DNA of 64,000 nucleotides from Nitrospirota bacterium (lineage in GTDB: Bacteria; Nitrospirota; Leptospirillia; Leptospirillales; Leptospirillaceae): assembly GCA_027314645.1 (NCBI GenBank), contig DAHVAL010000002.1, forward strand, positions 1 through 64,000, written 5' to 3'. Of this stretch, positions 8,861 through 17,446 are shown piece after piece; the stretch's first letter is position 1, and the number at the start of each line of letters is the position of its first letter. The notes under the pieces are model-generated. The model had not been told where the DNA came from and did no database searches. It saw only the letters and a program-made list of their open reading frames with translations. The position numbers and the translations under genes were made by a program.

Positions 8861-10264
8861 CACCTCCCCGGACCCTTCTTCCTCCGGGCCGTCTTCCTTC
8901 CCCGTGTCCCCCGCCGAAGACACGGAGGCAAGCGTTTTTTGCGGGAGATAGAGGCGGACGGTCGTCCCGACCCCCTCCTCGCTCTTCACCTCAATCCGCC
9001 CATGGAGCAAGGTAAGCACATGGCGCACGATCGACAGCCCCAATCCGGTTCCGGACCCCGACGCGCTCCTGGACCTGTCCACGCGGTAGAATCGTTCGAA
9101 GATCCTCGGGATCTCGTCCCGGGGAATTCCATTTCCGTTATCGATGATGGATATCCTGATCCCGCCCTCTTCCCGGTCCGCCATGATCCGGACATCCCGT
9201 TTTGGAGGAGAATACTTGATCGCGTTGTCGAGAAGATTGGTCAGGACGAGGTCCATCATCGATTCATCGCTGACATAGGGGAACGGCCTTGGAAAATCCG
9301 CATGGAACTCCATCTCCTTTTCCTTCAGGCGACCCGAAAAAACCTCCCTCATCCGGTCGGCCTGGACAGAGAGGTCGATCGGCTCAAGCTTTAAGTTGAC
9401 GGTTCCGGATTCGAGCCGGGAAAGCTCGAGAAGATCGTCGATCATGCGGGAGAGGCGGTCGGCCTGTCCTGAAATGATCCCAAGAAACTTCCGGGAAAGA
9501 TCGGGGTCGGACACGGCTCCGTCGATCAGGGCCTCGGCATACCCCCGGATCGAGGTCAGCGGGGTCCGGATCTCATGGGAGACGTTGGCCACGAAGTCCT
9601 TCCGGATCCGTTCGAGACTTCGGATCGTGGTCACGTCGTAGAACAGGAAGATTCCATAGTTTTTGTTGGAGTCGTCCCTCGGCGCAGAGACCGTCGCCAC
9701 GACGTTGAGGGTTTTTTTCTTCCCCCCTTCGTTGTATTCGACCTCGCGAACCACCTTGGTGCCTGTCCGGAAAACCTCCTCGATCAACTGATGGATGGCG
9801 GCAACCCGGATGACCAGGCCCAGCCGGTTTCCGACCGCGGACCCGGCGGGAATTTCGAGAATTCCCTCGAAGGCGGTGTTGACGAGAAGAATCTGGGCGT
9901 TGGGAGAGGTCACCGCCACCCCCTCCACCATGTGATCGAGAACCCCCTCGAACCGGCTCGTCACCTCGGCGAGACGGGAGGAAAGATCGGATTTTTCCCG
10001 GAGAAGGAGGATCAGCCCCTTGAGCATCGGGTCGAACAGGTCGTCAAAAAGGCCTTGGGAATCGATATGAAGAGGGTTCTGAAGGGCGGTCCGGATTTGC
10101 CCCGTGACGAGTTTGCGGATGATCTGGGTGAATCCGAGCAGGGCGGCGGTAAAAACGGCCAGAAGAATGACACGTCCAAGCGGTTGGTCCCGAAGAGCGG
10201 CAAACAGCATCCCGCCCAGAAATCCGGAGCCTCCGGCCAAGATCGCGAAGGTTCGGAAACTCAC
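8852..10264 (-). CDS. phoR: PhoR-like sensor histidine kinase
   Basis: This membrane histidine kinase pairs with the response regulator just upstream. Two TM helices lie at about residues 5-22 and 30-50. A PAS domain begins near 105 (FEGVLDHMVEGVAVTSPN). The H-box is VSHEIRTPLTSIRGYAE, the N-box NLLDNAIKYSP, and the G boxes DNGNGIP and GTGLGLSIV. All catalytic elements look intact. PhoR is the best match for this order (short TM anchor, PAS, HisKA, HATPase). The signal could be phosphate, but no pst or phoU gene is in the window, so the symbol is by architecture only. It starts 9 bases after the phoB stop and overlaps the MscS gene end. Confidence 0.85.
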   Translation of the reverse strand: MSFRTFAILAGGSGFLGGMLFAALRDQPLGRVILLAVFTAALLGFTQIIRKLVTGQIRTALQNPLHIDSQGLFDDLFDPMLKGLILLLREKSDLSSRLAEVTSRFEGVLDHMVEGVAVTSPNAQILLVNTAFEGILEIPAGSAVGNRLGLVIRVAAIHQLIEEVFRTGTKVVREVEYNEGGKKKTLNVVATVSAPRDDSNKNYGIFLFYDVTTIRSLERIRKDFVANVSHEIRTPLTSIRGYAEALIDGAVSDPDLSRKFLGIISGQADRLSRMIDDLLELSRLESGTVNLKLEPIDLSVQADRMREVFSGRLKEKEMEFHADFPRPFPYVSDESMMDLVLTNLLDNAIKYSPPKRDVRIMADREEGGIRISIIDNGNGIPRDEIPRIFERFYRVDRSRSASGSGTGLGLSIVRHVLTLLHGRIEVKSEEGVGTTVRLYLPQKTLASVSSAGDTGKEDGPEEEGSGEVSL

Positions 10265-10273
10265 CCAGGAACC

Positions 10274-10960
10274 CTAGCTCTCTTCACGAAACCGGTACCC
10301 GATTTGCTTGACCGTTTCAAGCCAGGTGGCCGTATGGCCCATTTTTTTCCTGAGGCGGCGGATGTGGACGTCGACGGTTCTGTCCGTTCCCTCATAGTCC
10401 CCGCCCCAGACAGCATCAAGAAGGGCGTTGCGATCCATCACGCGTCCGGCTTGGCGCATGAGGGCGAAAAGGAGGTCGAACTCTTTCGCCGTCAATGCCA
10501 CCGGGGTCCCTTCAAAGGTGGCTTCGTGGCGTGCTGCGTCGATCGACACCGGTCCGATAGACAGCCTGTCCGTGGGCGTGGACAGGGTTTCGCGTCTTCG
10601 GAGGACCGCCTTGACCCGGGCGACCAATTCTTTGGGATGAAAGGGCTTGACGATATAGTCGTCGGCGCCCATTTCGAGGCCGACCACACGGTCGGTTTCC
10701 TCCCCCTTGGCCGTCACGATCACCACGGGAATGCCGGAGATTTTCGGATCCTGCTTGATCAGGCGGTTGACCGCCAATCCGTCAAGGCCGGGGAGCATGA
10801 GATCAAGAAGCACCAGGTCGGGGCGCATTCTTCGAGCCGCCGCAAGGCCGGCGCTTCCGTCGGACACGTGCTCGACGTCGTAATGCTCCGCTTTCAGGTA
10901 GTGCAGGATAAGGCCGGCGATATCGGGATCATCCTCGATCAGAAGTATCTTCTTGGCCAT
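10274..10960 (-). CDS. phoB: PhoB/OmpR-family response regulator
   Basis: This DNA-binding transcription regulator has an N-terminal receiver domain. The acidic pocket is EDD near residue 10, the phospho-acceptor Asp is in LVLLDLMLPGLDG, and the Lys switch is in IVKPFHPKELVARV. A winged-helix domain follows (LTAKEFDLLFALM, then VDVHIRRLRKKM). At 228 aa it has the usual length. The ATG has GGAGG five bases upstream. It is first in a two-gene operon with the kinase, and the order matches phoB-phoR. The regulon cannot be inferred from sequence here. Confidence 0.88.
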   Translation of the reverse strand: MAKKILLIEDDPDIAGLILHYLKAEHYDVEHVSDGSAGLAAARRMRPDLVLLDLMLPGLDGLAVNRLIKQDPKISGIPVVIVTAKGEETDRVVGLEMGADDYIVKPFHPKELVARVKAVLRRRETLSTPTDRLSIGPVSIDAARHEATFEGTPVALTAKEFDLLFALMRQAGRVMDRNALLDAVWGGDYEGTDRTVDVHIRRLRKKMGHTATWLETVKQIGYRFREES

Positions 10961-11072
10961 GAATCCTCCATCCCCAAAAAATTATTGCCATCTCTTTTCA
11001 AAAAAAGGATATTCCAGCGGCCGTCCCGCGTCAATCAAGATCCCGGACACCACCCCGGCTCTCCGGTCGGGA

Positions 11073-11507
11073 CTAGGGAACAAGAGTCAGGGCCGCTTCG
11101 GACACCCGGCCATCGACCATGGTAAAACAGCGCAATTTGGGAGGATCGGTGGAAAGGCCGACGATAAGATAATAGCATTCGGGATAGTAGGCAAGACGGA
11201 TATCGGTGGGTGACGGAGACGGCTCCGAATGGGGATGGGAATGAAAGATGCCCCACAGGGACCACCCTTCGCGGCGGATCCGCTTCATGGCATCGAATTG
11301 CTCCCGGGTGTCCATCTGGTAGCGGACGGGAGAATGGAGGGCGTTTGCGATGGGAATAACGGCGACCGGACGCCCGGACGCGTCGGCGGCCACAAGTCCG
11401 CACCCCTCCTCTGGACGCACCGCCCGGCAATGGGCAAGGATCTCCTCCCCGAGAACGGCCGGAAGGGTTACCTCCTCGTTCACGGAGCGGGGATCTGGCA
11501 AACCCAT
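11073..11507 (-). CDS. JAMM/MPN+ metallopeptidase (M67, Mec/QbsD/HcyD-like)
   Basis: This zinc peptidase probably cleaves at the Gly-Gly end of ubiquitin-like sulfur carriers. The JAMM signature FHSHPHSEPSPSPTD (HxHP...S..D) is complete, with the upstream catalytic Glu region in RPEEGCGLV. I place the start at MGLPDPRS (11507), inside the long track ORF, because upstream residues do not belong to the family; that gives about 144 aa, the normal size. It overlaps the preceding moeB by 28 bp and is last in the SAM-controlled operon. In known systems such enzymes either release the amino acid from CysO-cysteine (Mec+) or trim residues after Gly-Gly (QbsD, HcyD). The two carriers here both need trimming, so it may do both jobs. 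Confidence 0.85.
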   Translation of the reverse strand: MGLPDPRSVNEEVTLPAVLGEEILAHCRAVRPEEGCGLVAADASGRPVAVIPIANALHSPVRYQMDTREQFDAMKRIRREGWSLWGIFHSHPHSEPSPSPTDIRLAYYPECYYLIVGLSTDPPKLRCFTMVDGRVSEAALTLVP

Positions 11508-12292
11508 TCGGAGGATCCGGAGACGGACGTAATGGTGGGAGCCGGTCCGCAAAGCGGACAGGACGGATTTTTGGGAACCCGAAGCTTCCGGAAGGACATG
11601 GCCAGGGCATCGTAGAGAAGCAACTGCCCTGTGAGCAAATGGCCGATTCCCAAGATCTTCTTCACGACCTCGGCCGCTTGGAGCGTCCCGATCGTCCCTG
11701 CCAGGACCCCCAGGACTCCCGCCTCCGAACAAGACGGCACCAAGCCCGGTGGAGGGGCCTCCGGATAAAGACACCGGTAACAGGGGGCATCGGTGTGGCC
11801 CTCGAGGACGGTCACCTGGCCCTCAAACCGGAGGATGGACCCCGAGACGAGGGTCTTTTGAAGAAAGAAAGCGGCGTCGTTGACGATATAGCGAGTCCCG
11901 AAATTGTCGGAGCCGTCGACGATGACATCGTAATCGGAGAACATGTCCATGGCGTTCTCCGCCGTCAGTCGATCCTGAATCGGGATCACCCGGACGTCCG
12001 GATTCATCCGTTCGAGCGTCCGGGCGCCGGAAAGGACTTTCGGCATTCCGATCGTCTTCTCAGAATGCATGATCTGGCGCTGGAGATTGGAGACGTCCAC
12101 CACATCCATGTCGACGAGGCCGATGGTCCCGACGCCCGCGGCGGCGAGATACATGGCCACCGGGCTTCCCAGGCCGCCCGCCCCGATCACCAGGACCTTG
12201 GCGCCGAGAAGTTTTTCCTGGCCTCGTCCGCCGACCTCTTTTAAGATAATGTGTCGGCTGTACCGGGAGATCTGGTCTTCACGAAATGGCAT
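11480..12292 (-). CDS. moeB: E1-like sulfur-carrier adenylyltransferase (ThiF/MoeB family), copy 1
   Basis: The enzyme adenylates the C-terminal glycine of a small sulfur carrier so that sulfide can form a thiocarboxylate. The nucleotide-binding motif GAGGLGSPVAMYLAAAG and DMDVVDVSNLQRQ are present, as are DGSDNFGTRYIVND and two zinc CxxC pairs (CYRCLYPEAPPPG and CPLCG). No rhodanese domain is attached, unlike MoeZ. The start MPFREDQISRYSRH at 12292 has AGGAGG with a six-base spacer; the track start at 12340 is too far upstream. It sits between the NIL gene and the JAMM gene and close to cysO, so CysO is its likely partner. ThiF and MoeB cannot be told apart by sequence alone. Confidence 0.88.
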   Translation of the reverse strand: MPFREDQISRYSRHIILKEVGGRGQEKLLGAKVLVIGAGGLGSPVAMYLAAAGVGTIGLVDMDVVDVSNLQRQIMHSEKTIGMPKVLSGARTLERMNPDVRVIPIQDRLTAENAMDMFSDYDVIVDGSDNFGTRYIVNDAAFFLQKTLVSGSILRFEGQVTVLEGHTDAPCYRCLYPEAPPPGLVPSCSEAGVLGVLAGTIGTLQAAEVVKKILGIGHLLTGQLLLYDALAMSFRKLRVPKNPSCPLCGPAPTITSVSGSSEWVCQIPAP

Positions 12293-12302
12293 CGGATTCC
12301 TC

Positions 12303-12545
12303 CTACCCTTCGAGGATGCTTTTCTCGAGAGGGTCCACATGAACGCCCCGTTCCCTCAGATAGGACACGGTCCGGTCGATGTCCGCGAGCTCCCCGTCCA
12401 TCTCGAGCTCGACCCATCCGCTGTCAAGGGAAATGTCCGCCCGCCGTATGTTGATCACCACGGGAAATTTCCGGCAGATCTCATAGATGATCGGGTCCCT
12501 CACCCGCTCCTCCGGAAAGGTCAGGTGCAGTCGCATCTGCGTCAT
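12303..12545 (-). CDS. NIL-domain protein
   Basis: This stand-alone 80-aa NIL domain (LTFPEERVRDPIIYEICRKF, then VELEMDGELADIDRTVSYL) has the ferredoxin-like fold known from the C-terminus of MetN methionine transporters. NIL domains also occur in proteins needed for homocysteine formation in methanogens (NIL-ferredoxin). The ATG overlaps the cysO stop as ATGA, so its synthesis is tied to CysO. The moeB copy follows 10 bases later. It might bind methionine or another amino acid and regulate or assist the pathway; that role is inferred from context only. Confidence 0.8.
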   Translation of the reverse strand: MTQMRLHLTFPEERVRDPIIYEICRKFPVVINIRRADISLDSGWVELEMDGELADIDRTVSYLRERGVHVDPLEKSILEG

Positions 12546-12823
12546 TCCGCCCCTCCGGCGATCGCGGGGATGATGGAGACCTCGTCTCCGAGCTTGATCT
12601 TCGTATCCAGTCCATCCTGGAAGCGGATGTCCTCCTCATTCACATAGATATTGATAAAGCGACGCAACTCCCCGCTCTCGTCCGTCAACCTTTCTCCGAT
12701 CCCCGGGTAATGGACCTCGAGATTTTTGAGGACCTCCCGAATCGTCCCTCCCTCCTCCCGGATCTCGCTCTGGTTTCCGGTCAGTTTGCGGAGAGGTGTA
12801 GGAATTCGTACGGTGACGGCCAT
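12542..12823 (-). CDS. cysO: CysO/MoaD-like sulfur-carrier protein with C-terminal extension
   Basis: This ubiquitin-fold carrier of 93 aa starts MAVTVRIPTPLRKLTG and contains RRFINIYVNEEDIRF, very close to what I remember of mycobacterial CysO. The end is AIAGG followed by Ala-Glu, whereas CysO normally stops at Gly-Gly. The codons GGA GGG GCG GAA TGA are clear in the sequence. The extra dipeptide must be removed before adenylation, and the JAMM protease encoded at the end of the operon is the obvious candidate. It lies between thrC and the NIL gene. The expected partners are an E1-like MoeB and a PLP enzyme of the CysM type. Confidence 0.85.
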   Translation of the reverse strand: MAVTVRIPTPLRKLTGNQSEIREEGGTIREVLKNLEVHYPGIGERLTDESGELRRFINIYVNEEDIRFQDGLDTKIKLGDEVSIIPAIAGGAE

Positions 12824-12844
12824 GGATGTCCTTTCTTTCGAATG

Positions 12845-14155
12845 TCAGTTCGAGGGGTTGACGGTTTTTCTGAAGGAGGCCAGCGTCGGATCGATCGAGA
12901 TGGGTTCCGAAAGCGCTCCCGCAAGAGCTTCCATCGTTTTGAGGCCATTTCCCGTAATATAGGCGACGGTCAGGTCCTTCCGGCCGATCCGGCCTTCTTC
13001 GCACAGTTTTTTGAGCGAGGCGACGGTCACCCCTCCCGCCGTTTCGGCAAAAACCCCTTCCGTCTCGGCAAGAAGCTTCATTCCCTCGACAATTTCAGGA
13101 TCGGTGGCCGCCGCGATCGCTCCCTTGGACTTGAAGACCACCTCCAGGGCGTAGAATCCGTCGGCCGGATTCCCGATCGCCAGGGATTTTGCGATCGTCT
13201 GGGGCTTGACCGGGATCAGATGGTTTTTTCCAGAAACAAACGCCCGGTACACGGGAGAGCATCCTTCCGCCTGGGCCCCATTGACCGTGAGCCGATCGTT
13301 CGGGGCGACAAGCCCGAGCTTTTCGAACTCCTGGAACCCCTTGCGAATCTTGGTCAACAGGGACCCTGAGGCGATGGGCACAACCACCTGGTCGGGGATC
13401 CGCCATCCCAGTTGCTCCGCCGTTTCGAAGGCCAGGGATTTCGAGCCTTCGGCATAATACGGCCGGATATTGATGTTGACGAAGGCCCAGGGATATTCTC
13501 CCCCGATCTCGCTGCAAAGACGGTTGACATCATCATAATTTCCGCGGACGGCCACGACCGTCGGGTTATAGATCAAGTTCCCCAGAACCTTCCCCGCCTC
13601 AAGGTCGTGGGGGATGAACACGAAGCACTTCATTCCGGAACTGGCCGCATGGGCCGAGACGGAGTTGGCGAGATTCCCGGTGGACGCGCAGGCCACGGTG
13701 TCGAATCCCAGCTCGCGGGCCCGTGTCATCGCGACGGCCACGACCCGGTCCTTAAAGGAAAGGGTCGGATGGTTGACCGTATCGTTCTTGATGTAGAGAT
13801 TGTCCAAGCCCAGATACTTTCCAAGGCGCTTGGCATGAATCAGCGGGGTCATGCCCGCATGGAGACCGACGGTCGGCTCCCCGGTGACCGGGAGCAACTC
13901 ATGATAGCGCCACAGGGACTTGGGACCCCCTTCGATCGAGCTGCGGCTGATCCGCCGGCCGATCGCGGCATAGTCGTAATCCACCTCCAACGGTCCAAAA
14001 CAGAATTCACAGATATGGATCGCCACGGCCGGATAGAGGCGTCCGCACTCGCGGCACTTCAGTCCCTTTATCTTCGACTCCTTCGAGGAAGGGGCGTTTC
14101 CGCCTTCCGCGCGGGTTCGTTCAGATTCCTGGTGTGGTGCAGACGGGCTGTTCAT
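12845..14155 (-). CDS. thrC: Threonine synthase-like PLP enzyme
   Basis: This fold-type II PLP enzyme would convert O-phosphohomoserine to threonine. It has 436 aa with an N-terminal zinc ribbon (CRECG...CEFC near residues 34-54). The PLP lysine lies in HPTLSFKDRVVAVAM, and the phosphate loop is ACASTGNLANSVSAHA, both typical of the archaeal/plant-type threonine synthases. The start has GGAG ten bases upstream and overlaps moeB copy 2 by 35 bp. Its place between two sulfur-carrier genes in a SAM-controlled operon is odd for threonine synthesis. O-phosphohomoserine is also a precursor of homocysteine, so a thiocarboxylate-dependent homocysteine synthase activity is possible. Threonine synthase remains the safest call. 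Confidence 0.82.
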   Translation of the reverse strand: MNSPSAPHQESERTRAEGGNAPSSKESKIKGLKCRECGRLYPAVAIHICEFCFGPLEVDYDYAAIGRRISRSSIEGGPKSLWRYHELLPVTGEPTVGLHAGMTPLIHAKRLGKYLGLDNLYIKNDTVNHPTLSFKDRVVAVAMTRARELGFDTVACASTGNLANSVSAHAASSGMKCFVFIPHDLEAGKVLGNLIYNPTVVAVRGNYDDVNRLCSEIGGEYPWAFVNINIRPYYAEGSKSLAFETAEQLGWRIPDQVVVPIASGSLLTKIRKGFQEFEKLGLVAPNDRLTVNGAQAEGCSPVYRAFVSGKNHLIPVKPQTIAKSLAIGNPADGFYALEVVFKSKGAIAAATDPEIVEGMKLLAETEGVFAETAGGVTVASLKKLCEEGRIGRKDLTVAYITGNGLKTMEALAGALSEPISIDPTLASFRKTVNPSN

Positions 14156-14930
14156 AATCGATTAACTCCGTGATCGTAGGATGATCCCCGCAAACGGGGC
14201 ACTTCGGACTTCGGCGAACCGAAACGGGCCGGAAGGTCGTGGTCAACGCATCGTAGGTCATGAGGCGGTTGGTGAGGAGGTGCCCTTTTTCGAGAAGAAT
14301 CTTGATCGCCTCTGTCGCCTGGATGGTGCCGATGACGCCTGCGATGACGCCGAGAACCCCCGCTTCGGAACAGGTGGGGACGGCTCCGGCGGGCGGAGGC
14401 TCCCTGAAAAGGCACCGGTAGCACGCCGATTCTCCCGGCAGCACCGTCAGAACCTGCCCCACAAACCGCAGGATTCCTCCATGGACGAGCGGCTTCCGGG
14501 TCATGACCGCGAGATCGTTGATGAGGAATTTGGCCGGAAAATTATCCGTCCCGTCGAGGATCACATCGTAGCCGGCCACGATCTCGCGGGCATTGGCCGC
14601 TGTCAGGGCAAACGGATAGGTCGTCACCGTCACGTCCGGATTGAGCCCCGCGATCTTTTCCCGGGCCGATTCAACCTTCGGACGATCCAGGTCCTCGGTT
14701 GTGTGGATGATCTGCCGCTGAAGGTTGGAAAGATCCACCACGTCCATATCCACGATTCCGATGGTCCCGACGCCAGCCGCCGCCAGGTACAATGCGGCGG
14801 GGCTCCCAAGCCCCCCGGCTCCGATGATGAGAATGCGGGAAGAAAGAAGCCGTTTTTGCCCTTTTCCCCCGACCTCCGGCAAAAGGATATGCCGGGAATA
14901 TCGCTCGATTTGGTCTTCGCTCAGTTCCAT
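14121..14930 (-). CDS. moeB: E1-like sulfur-carrier adenylyltransferase (ThiF/MoeB family), copy 2
   Basis: This is a second 269-aa ThiF/MoeB enzyme in the same operon. It shows ELSEDQIERYSRHILLPEVG, GAGGLGSPAALYLAAAG, the arginine finger region NLQRQIIH, DGTDNFPAKFLIND, and zinc pairs CYRCLFREPPPAG and CPVCG. It begins 12 bases after cysK/M and overlaps thrC by 35 bp, so it is tightly tied to the two PLP enzymes. It is clearly paralogous to the copy at 11480-12292, with close agreement over the nucleotide-binding core. The simplest reading is one E1 for each of the two carriers, with this one serving the ThiS-like protein. Specificity cannot be read from the sequence. Confidence 0.88.
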   Translation of the reverse strand: MELSEDQIERYSRHILLPEVGGKGQKRLLSSRILIIGAGGLGSPAALYLAAAGVGTIGIVDMDVVDLSNLQRQIIHTTEDLDRPKVESAREKIAGLNPDVTVTTYPFALTAANAREIVAGYDVILDGTDNFPAKFLINDLAVMTRKPLVHGGILRFVGQVLTVLPGESACYRCLFREPPPAGAVPTCSEAGVLGVIAGVIGTIQATEAIKILLEKGHLLTNRLMTYDALTTTFRPVSVRRSPKCPVCGDHPTITELIDYEQPVCTTPGI

Positions 14931-14942
14931 GGAAGGGTCCCC

Positions 14943-15887
14943 TCAGAGAGAAAGATATTTTTCGATCGAAAAATATCGCTCATATCCGTCACACACCACC
15001 GTCACCACCTTGGAGCCCTCGGGAAGCGTTCTGGCCAGGGCGATCGCCCCAAACACATTGGCTCCCGAGGAGATGCCAGCCATGATCCCCTCCTCCCGGG
15101 CGAGACGGTGGGCCATATCAATCGCTTGCCGATCGGTGACGGTCAACACCTTGGTGATTACCGACCTGTCAAAATTTTTCGGGACAAACCCTGCCCCGAT
15201 CCCCTGAATCCTGTGGGGGCCCGGACTGCTTCCCGACAGAACGGCGGAGCCCGCCGGCTCCAAGGCCCACACTGGAATGTCCGGCGTCATTTTCTTCAAG
15301 AATCGCCCGGTTCCGGAAATGGTTCCTCCGGTTCCGACCCCCGCGACAAACCCGTCCGGAGGGCCCCCGAGAGCCTCCACGATCTCCGGCCCCGTCGTCT
15401 TGAAATGGGACTCCGGATTGGCGGGATTGTCAAACTGCCTGGGCATGAAGGAGCCCGGCTCCTCTTTCATGATTGCCTCGGCCCGGTCGATGGCGGCCTG
15501 CATTCCTCCGGCAGACGGCGTCAATTCGACGACCGCGCCGAGGGCGCGAAGATGGGAGACACGCTCCTGACTCATTCCTTCCGGCATGACGATCGTCACG
15601 GGGTGCCGGTAGAGGACGGCGATTTGCGCGAGCCCTATCCCCATATTACCACTCGTCGCTTCGACGATGCGGGCCCGGGGCTTCAGAAGACCTTGCCTGC
15701 GCGCATCCTCGATCATAAACAGGGCCGGTCGGTCCTTGACGCTTCCCCCAAGGCTCCGGGATTCCAGTTTGACCAGAATTGTCCGGCCGATTTCGAGGCT
15801 GATCCCCGAGAGGGAAACAAGCGGGGTGCGCCCAATCAGCTCAAGAAGGGGAGAGGCAGGGGCCCCTCCCTTATGTGGGGACGCCAC
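14943..15887 (-). CDS. cysM: Cysteine synthase (CysK/CysM family)
   Basis: This PLP-dependent O-acetyl- or O-phosphoserine sulfhydrylase has 314 aa. The PLP lysine lies in SLGGSVKDRPALFMIEDA, the substrate loop is EATSGNMGIGLAQIA, and the glycine loop is GVGTGGTISGTGRFLK. The C-terminus is not extended, so there is no regulatory domain. In CysO systems the CysM-type enzyme uses a protein thiocarboxylate instead of free sulfide. The flanking carrier, E1 and JAMM genes favour that here, although the sequence alone does not separate CysK from CysM. It follows the ThiS-like gene by 45 bases. Confidence 0.85.
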   Translation of the reverse strand: MASPHKGGAPASPLLELIGRTPLVSLSGISLEIGRTILVKLESRSLGGSVKDRPALFMIEDARRQGLLKPRARIVEATSGNMGIGLAQIAVLYRHPVTIVMPEGMSQERVSHLRALGAVVELTPSAGGMQAAIDRAEAIMKEEPGSFMPRQFDNPANPESHFKTTGPEIVEALGGPPDGFVAGVGTGGTISGTGRFLKKMTPDIPVWALEPAGSAVLSGSSPGPHRIQGIGAGFVPKNFDRSVITKVLTVTDRQAIDMAHRLAREEGIMAGISSGANVFGAIALARTLPEGSKVVTVVCDGYERYFSIEKYLSL

Positions 15888-15932
15888 GCTGACAGGTCCC
15901 GTTCAGTAAGGAAAAATGTCGACCCTCTGCGG

Positions 15933-16139
15933 TCAATTCCTTCCCCCTCCCATGAAAAAAAGAATTTCCAGTTCATCTCCCTCGGCCAAAACTGCCCCGC
16001 CGAGGTCTGATTTTTCCAGGATCTTCCCGTTATGCTCCACCGACACGAGAGCGGGGTCCAGGTCTTTTGCATCGAGGACCGATTTGACCGTGCTTCCCCC
16101 CTCCACAGCTTCGGATTTGCCGTTTACCAAAATGTTCAT
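15933..16139 (-). CDS. thiS: ThiS-like sulfur-carrier protein with C-terminal extension
   Basis: This small ubiquitin-fold carrier of 68 aa starts MNILVNGKSEAVEGG, the classic ThiS opening, at 16139 with AGGAG upstream. The track start at 16166 is too long. The end is FFMGGG followed by Arg-Asn. ThiS normally ends at Gly-Gly, so a dipeptide (or tripeptide, if only two glycines are kept) must be removed before activation. It lies 8 bases after ahcY and 45 before cysK/M. No thiamine gene is nearby, so a role in cysteine or homocysteine formation is more likely than thiazole synthesis. Confidence 0.82.
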   Translation of the reverse strand: MNILVNGKSEAVEGGSTVKSVLDAKDLDPALVSVEHNGKILEKSDLGGAVLAEGDELEILFFMGGGRN

Positions 16140-16147
16140 GCGCGCTC

Positions 16148-17404
16148 CTAGGTTCCCTGCTCCCATGACGCCAGATACCTCTCCTGCTCGGGGGTCAGGG
16201 TATCGATCCCGATCCCCAGAGCGGCGAGTTTTCTCCGGGCGATTTCCCGGTCGACCTCTTTCGGGATGGTCAACACATCCTTGGGAAGGGTCTTGGCGTG
16301 CTGAACGATATATTCGGCACCCAGGGCCTGGTTCGCAAAACTCATGTCCATCACCTGTGCAGGATGGCCTTCGGCAGAGGCGAGATTGATCAGACGGCCC
16401 TCTCCGAGAAGCATGATCCGGCGCCCGTCCTTCATGACGTACTCTTCCACGAAGTCCCTGAGGGGGTTCTTCTTGACGGAAAGCTTTTCCAAGGCGGGGA
16501 TATCGATCTCGGCGTTAAAGTGGCCGGAGTTGCAAACGATCGCTCCATCCTTCATGGACTTGAAGGCGTCTTTGGCGATGACGTTGATGTCGCCGGTGAC
16601 GGTAATGAAAAAGTCGCCGACCTTGGCCGCCTCCCGGATGGGCATCACCCCAAACCCGTCCATCGCCGCTTCCAGCCCCTTGATCGGATCGACCTCGGTG
16701 ACGATGACTTTGGCGCCCATTCCCGAAGCGCGGCGGGCGATTCCCCGTCCGCACCACCCGTAGCCGCAGACCACCACCGTGGAACCGGCGAAGAGACGGT
16801 TTGTCGCCCTCATGATGCCGTCGAGGGTCGACTGGCCAGTCCCGTAGCGGTTGTCGAAAAGATGCTTGGTTTCGGAGTCGTTGACCGCGACAATCGGATA
16901 CCCCAACACCTTGTTTTTGGCCATGGCCTTGAGCCGGATCACCCCCGTTGTCGTCTCTTCCGTCCCGCCGATGACATAGGGAAGAAGCGCCTTGAGATCG
17001 GAGTGGAGCATGGACACGAGATCCGCCCCGTCGTCCATCGTGATCTGGGGCTTCACTTCAAGGACCGCCCTGATATGGCTGTAATAGGTATCATGATCCT
17101 CCCCCTTGATGGCAAAAACCGGGATGCCATCGTTGACCACCAGGGAGGCGGCGACATCGTCCTGCGTCGACAGTGGATTGGAGGCACACAGCATGACATC
17201 GGCTCCACCCGCCTTGAGAGTTTTCATCAGATTGGCGGTCTCGCTGGTCACATGAAGGCAGGCGGCCACCTTGACGCCCTTGAGAGGCCTGGTCTTGGCA
17301 AAGTCTTTGGCAATTTTGGCCAGGACAGGCATGTCCCGGCTGGCCCATTCGATCCGGCTCGCGCCTATGGCCGCCAGCTTTTTATCCTTGATGTCACACT
17401 TCAT
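16148..17404 (-). CDS. ahcY: Adenosylhomocysteinase
   Basis: This NAD-dependent enzyme hydrolyses S-adenosylhomocysteine to adenosine and homocysteine. At 418 aa it has the family length. Recognisable parts include [15 protein letters not shown], the cysteine-containing [12 protein letters not shown]-like segment ([13 protein letters not shown]), the NAD loop [20 protein letters not shown], and the Lys/Tyr C-terminal tail ending [12 protein letters not shown]. The ATG has GGGAG seven bases upstream. It follows metK by 42 bases, giving a SAM-cycle pair under the riboswitch. Homocysteine recycled here feeds the same pool as the downstream sulfur-carrier genes. Confidence 0.95.
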   Translation of the reverse strand: MKCDIKDKKLAAIGASRIEWASRDMPVLAKIAKDFAKTRPLKGVKVAACLHVTSETANLMKTLKAGGADVMLCASNPLSTQDDVAASLVVNDGIPVFAIKGEDHDTYYSHIRAVLEVKPQITMDDGADLVSMLHSDLKALLPYVIGGTEETTTGVIRLKAMAKNKVLGYPIVAVNDSETKHLFDNRYGTGQSTLDGIMRATNRLFAGSTVVVCGYGWCGRGIARRASGMGAKVIVTEVDPIKGLEAAMDGFGVMPIREAAKVGDFFITVTGDINVIAKDAFKSMKDGAIVCNSGHFNAEIDIPALEKLSVKKNPLRDFVEEYVMKDGRRIMLLGEGRLINLASAEGHPAQVMDMSFANQALGAEYIVQHAKTLPKDVLTIPKEVDREIARRKLAALGIGIDTLTPEQERYLASWEQGT

Positions 17405-17446
17405 TCATTGGCTCCCGTCTGTTCTAAAGAGTGGTTTCAGTGAAAG

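Noticed and set aside
14181-16010. 609-aa plus-strand ORF
   Set aside because: It is antisense to moeB and cysM, which have complete motifs. Composition is rich in Arg, Gly, Asp and His, as expected for a shadow.
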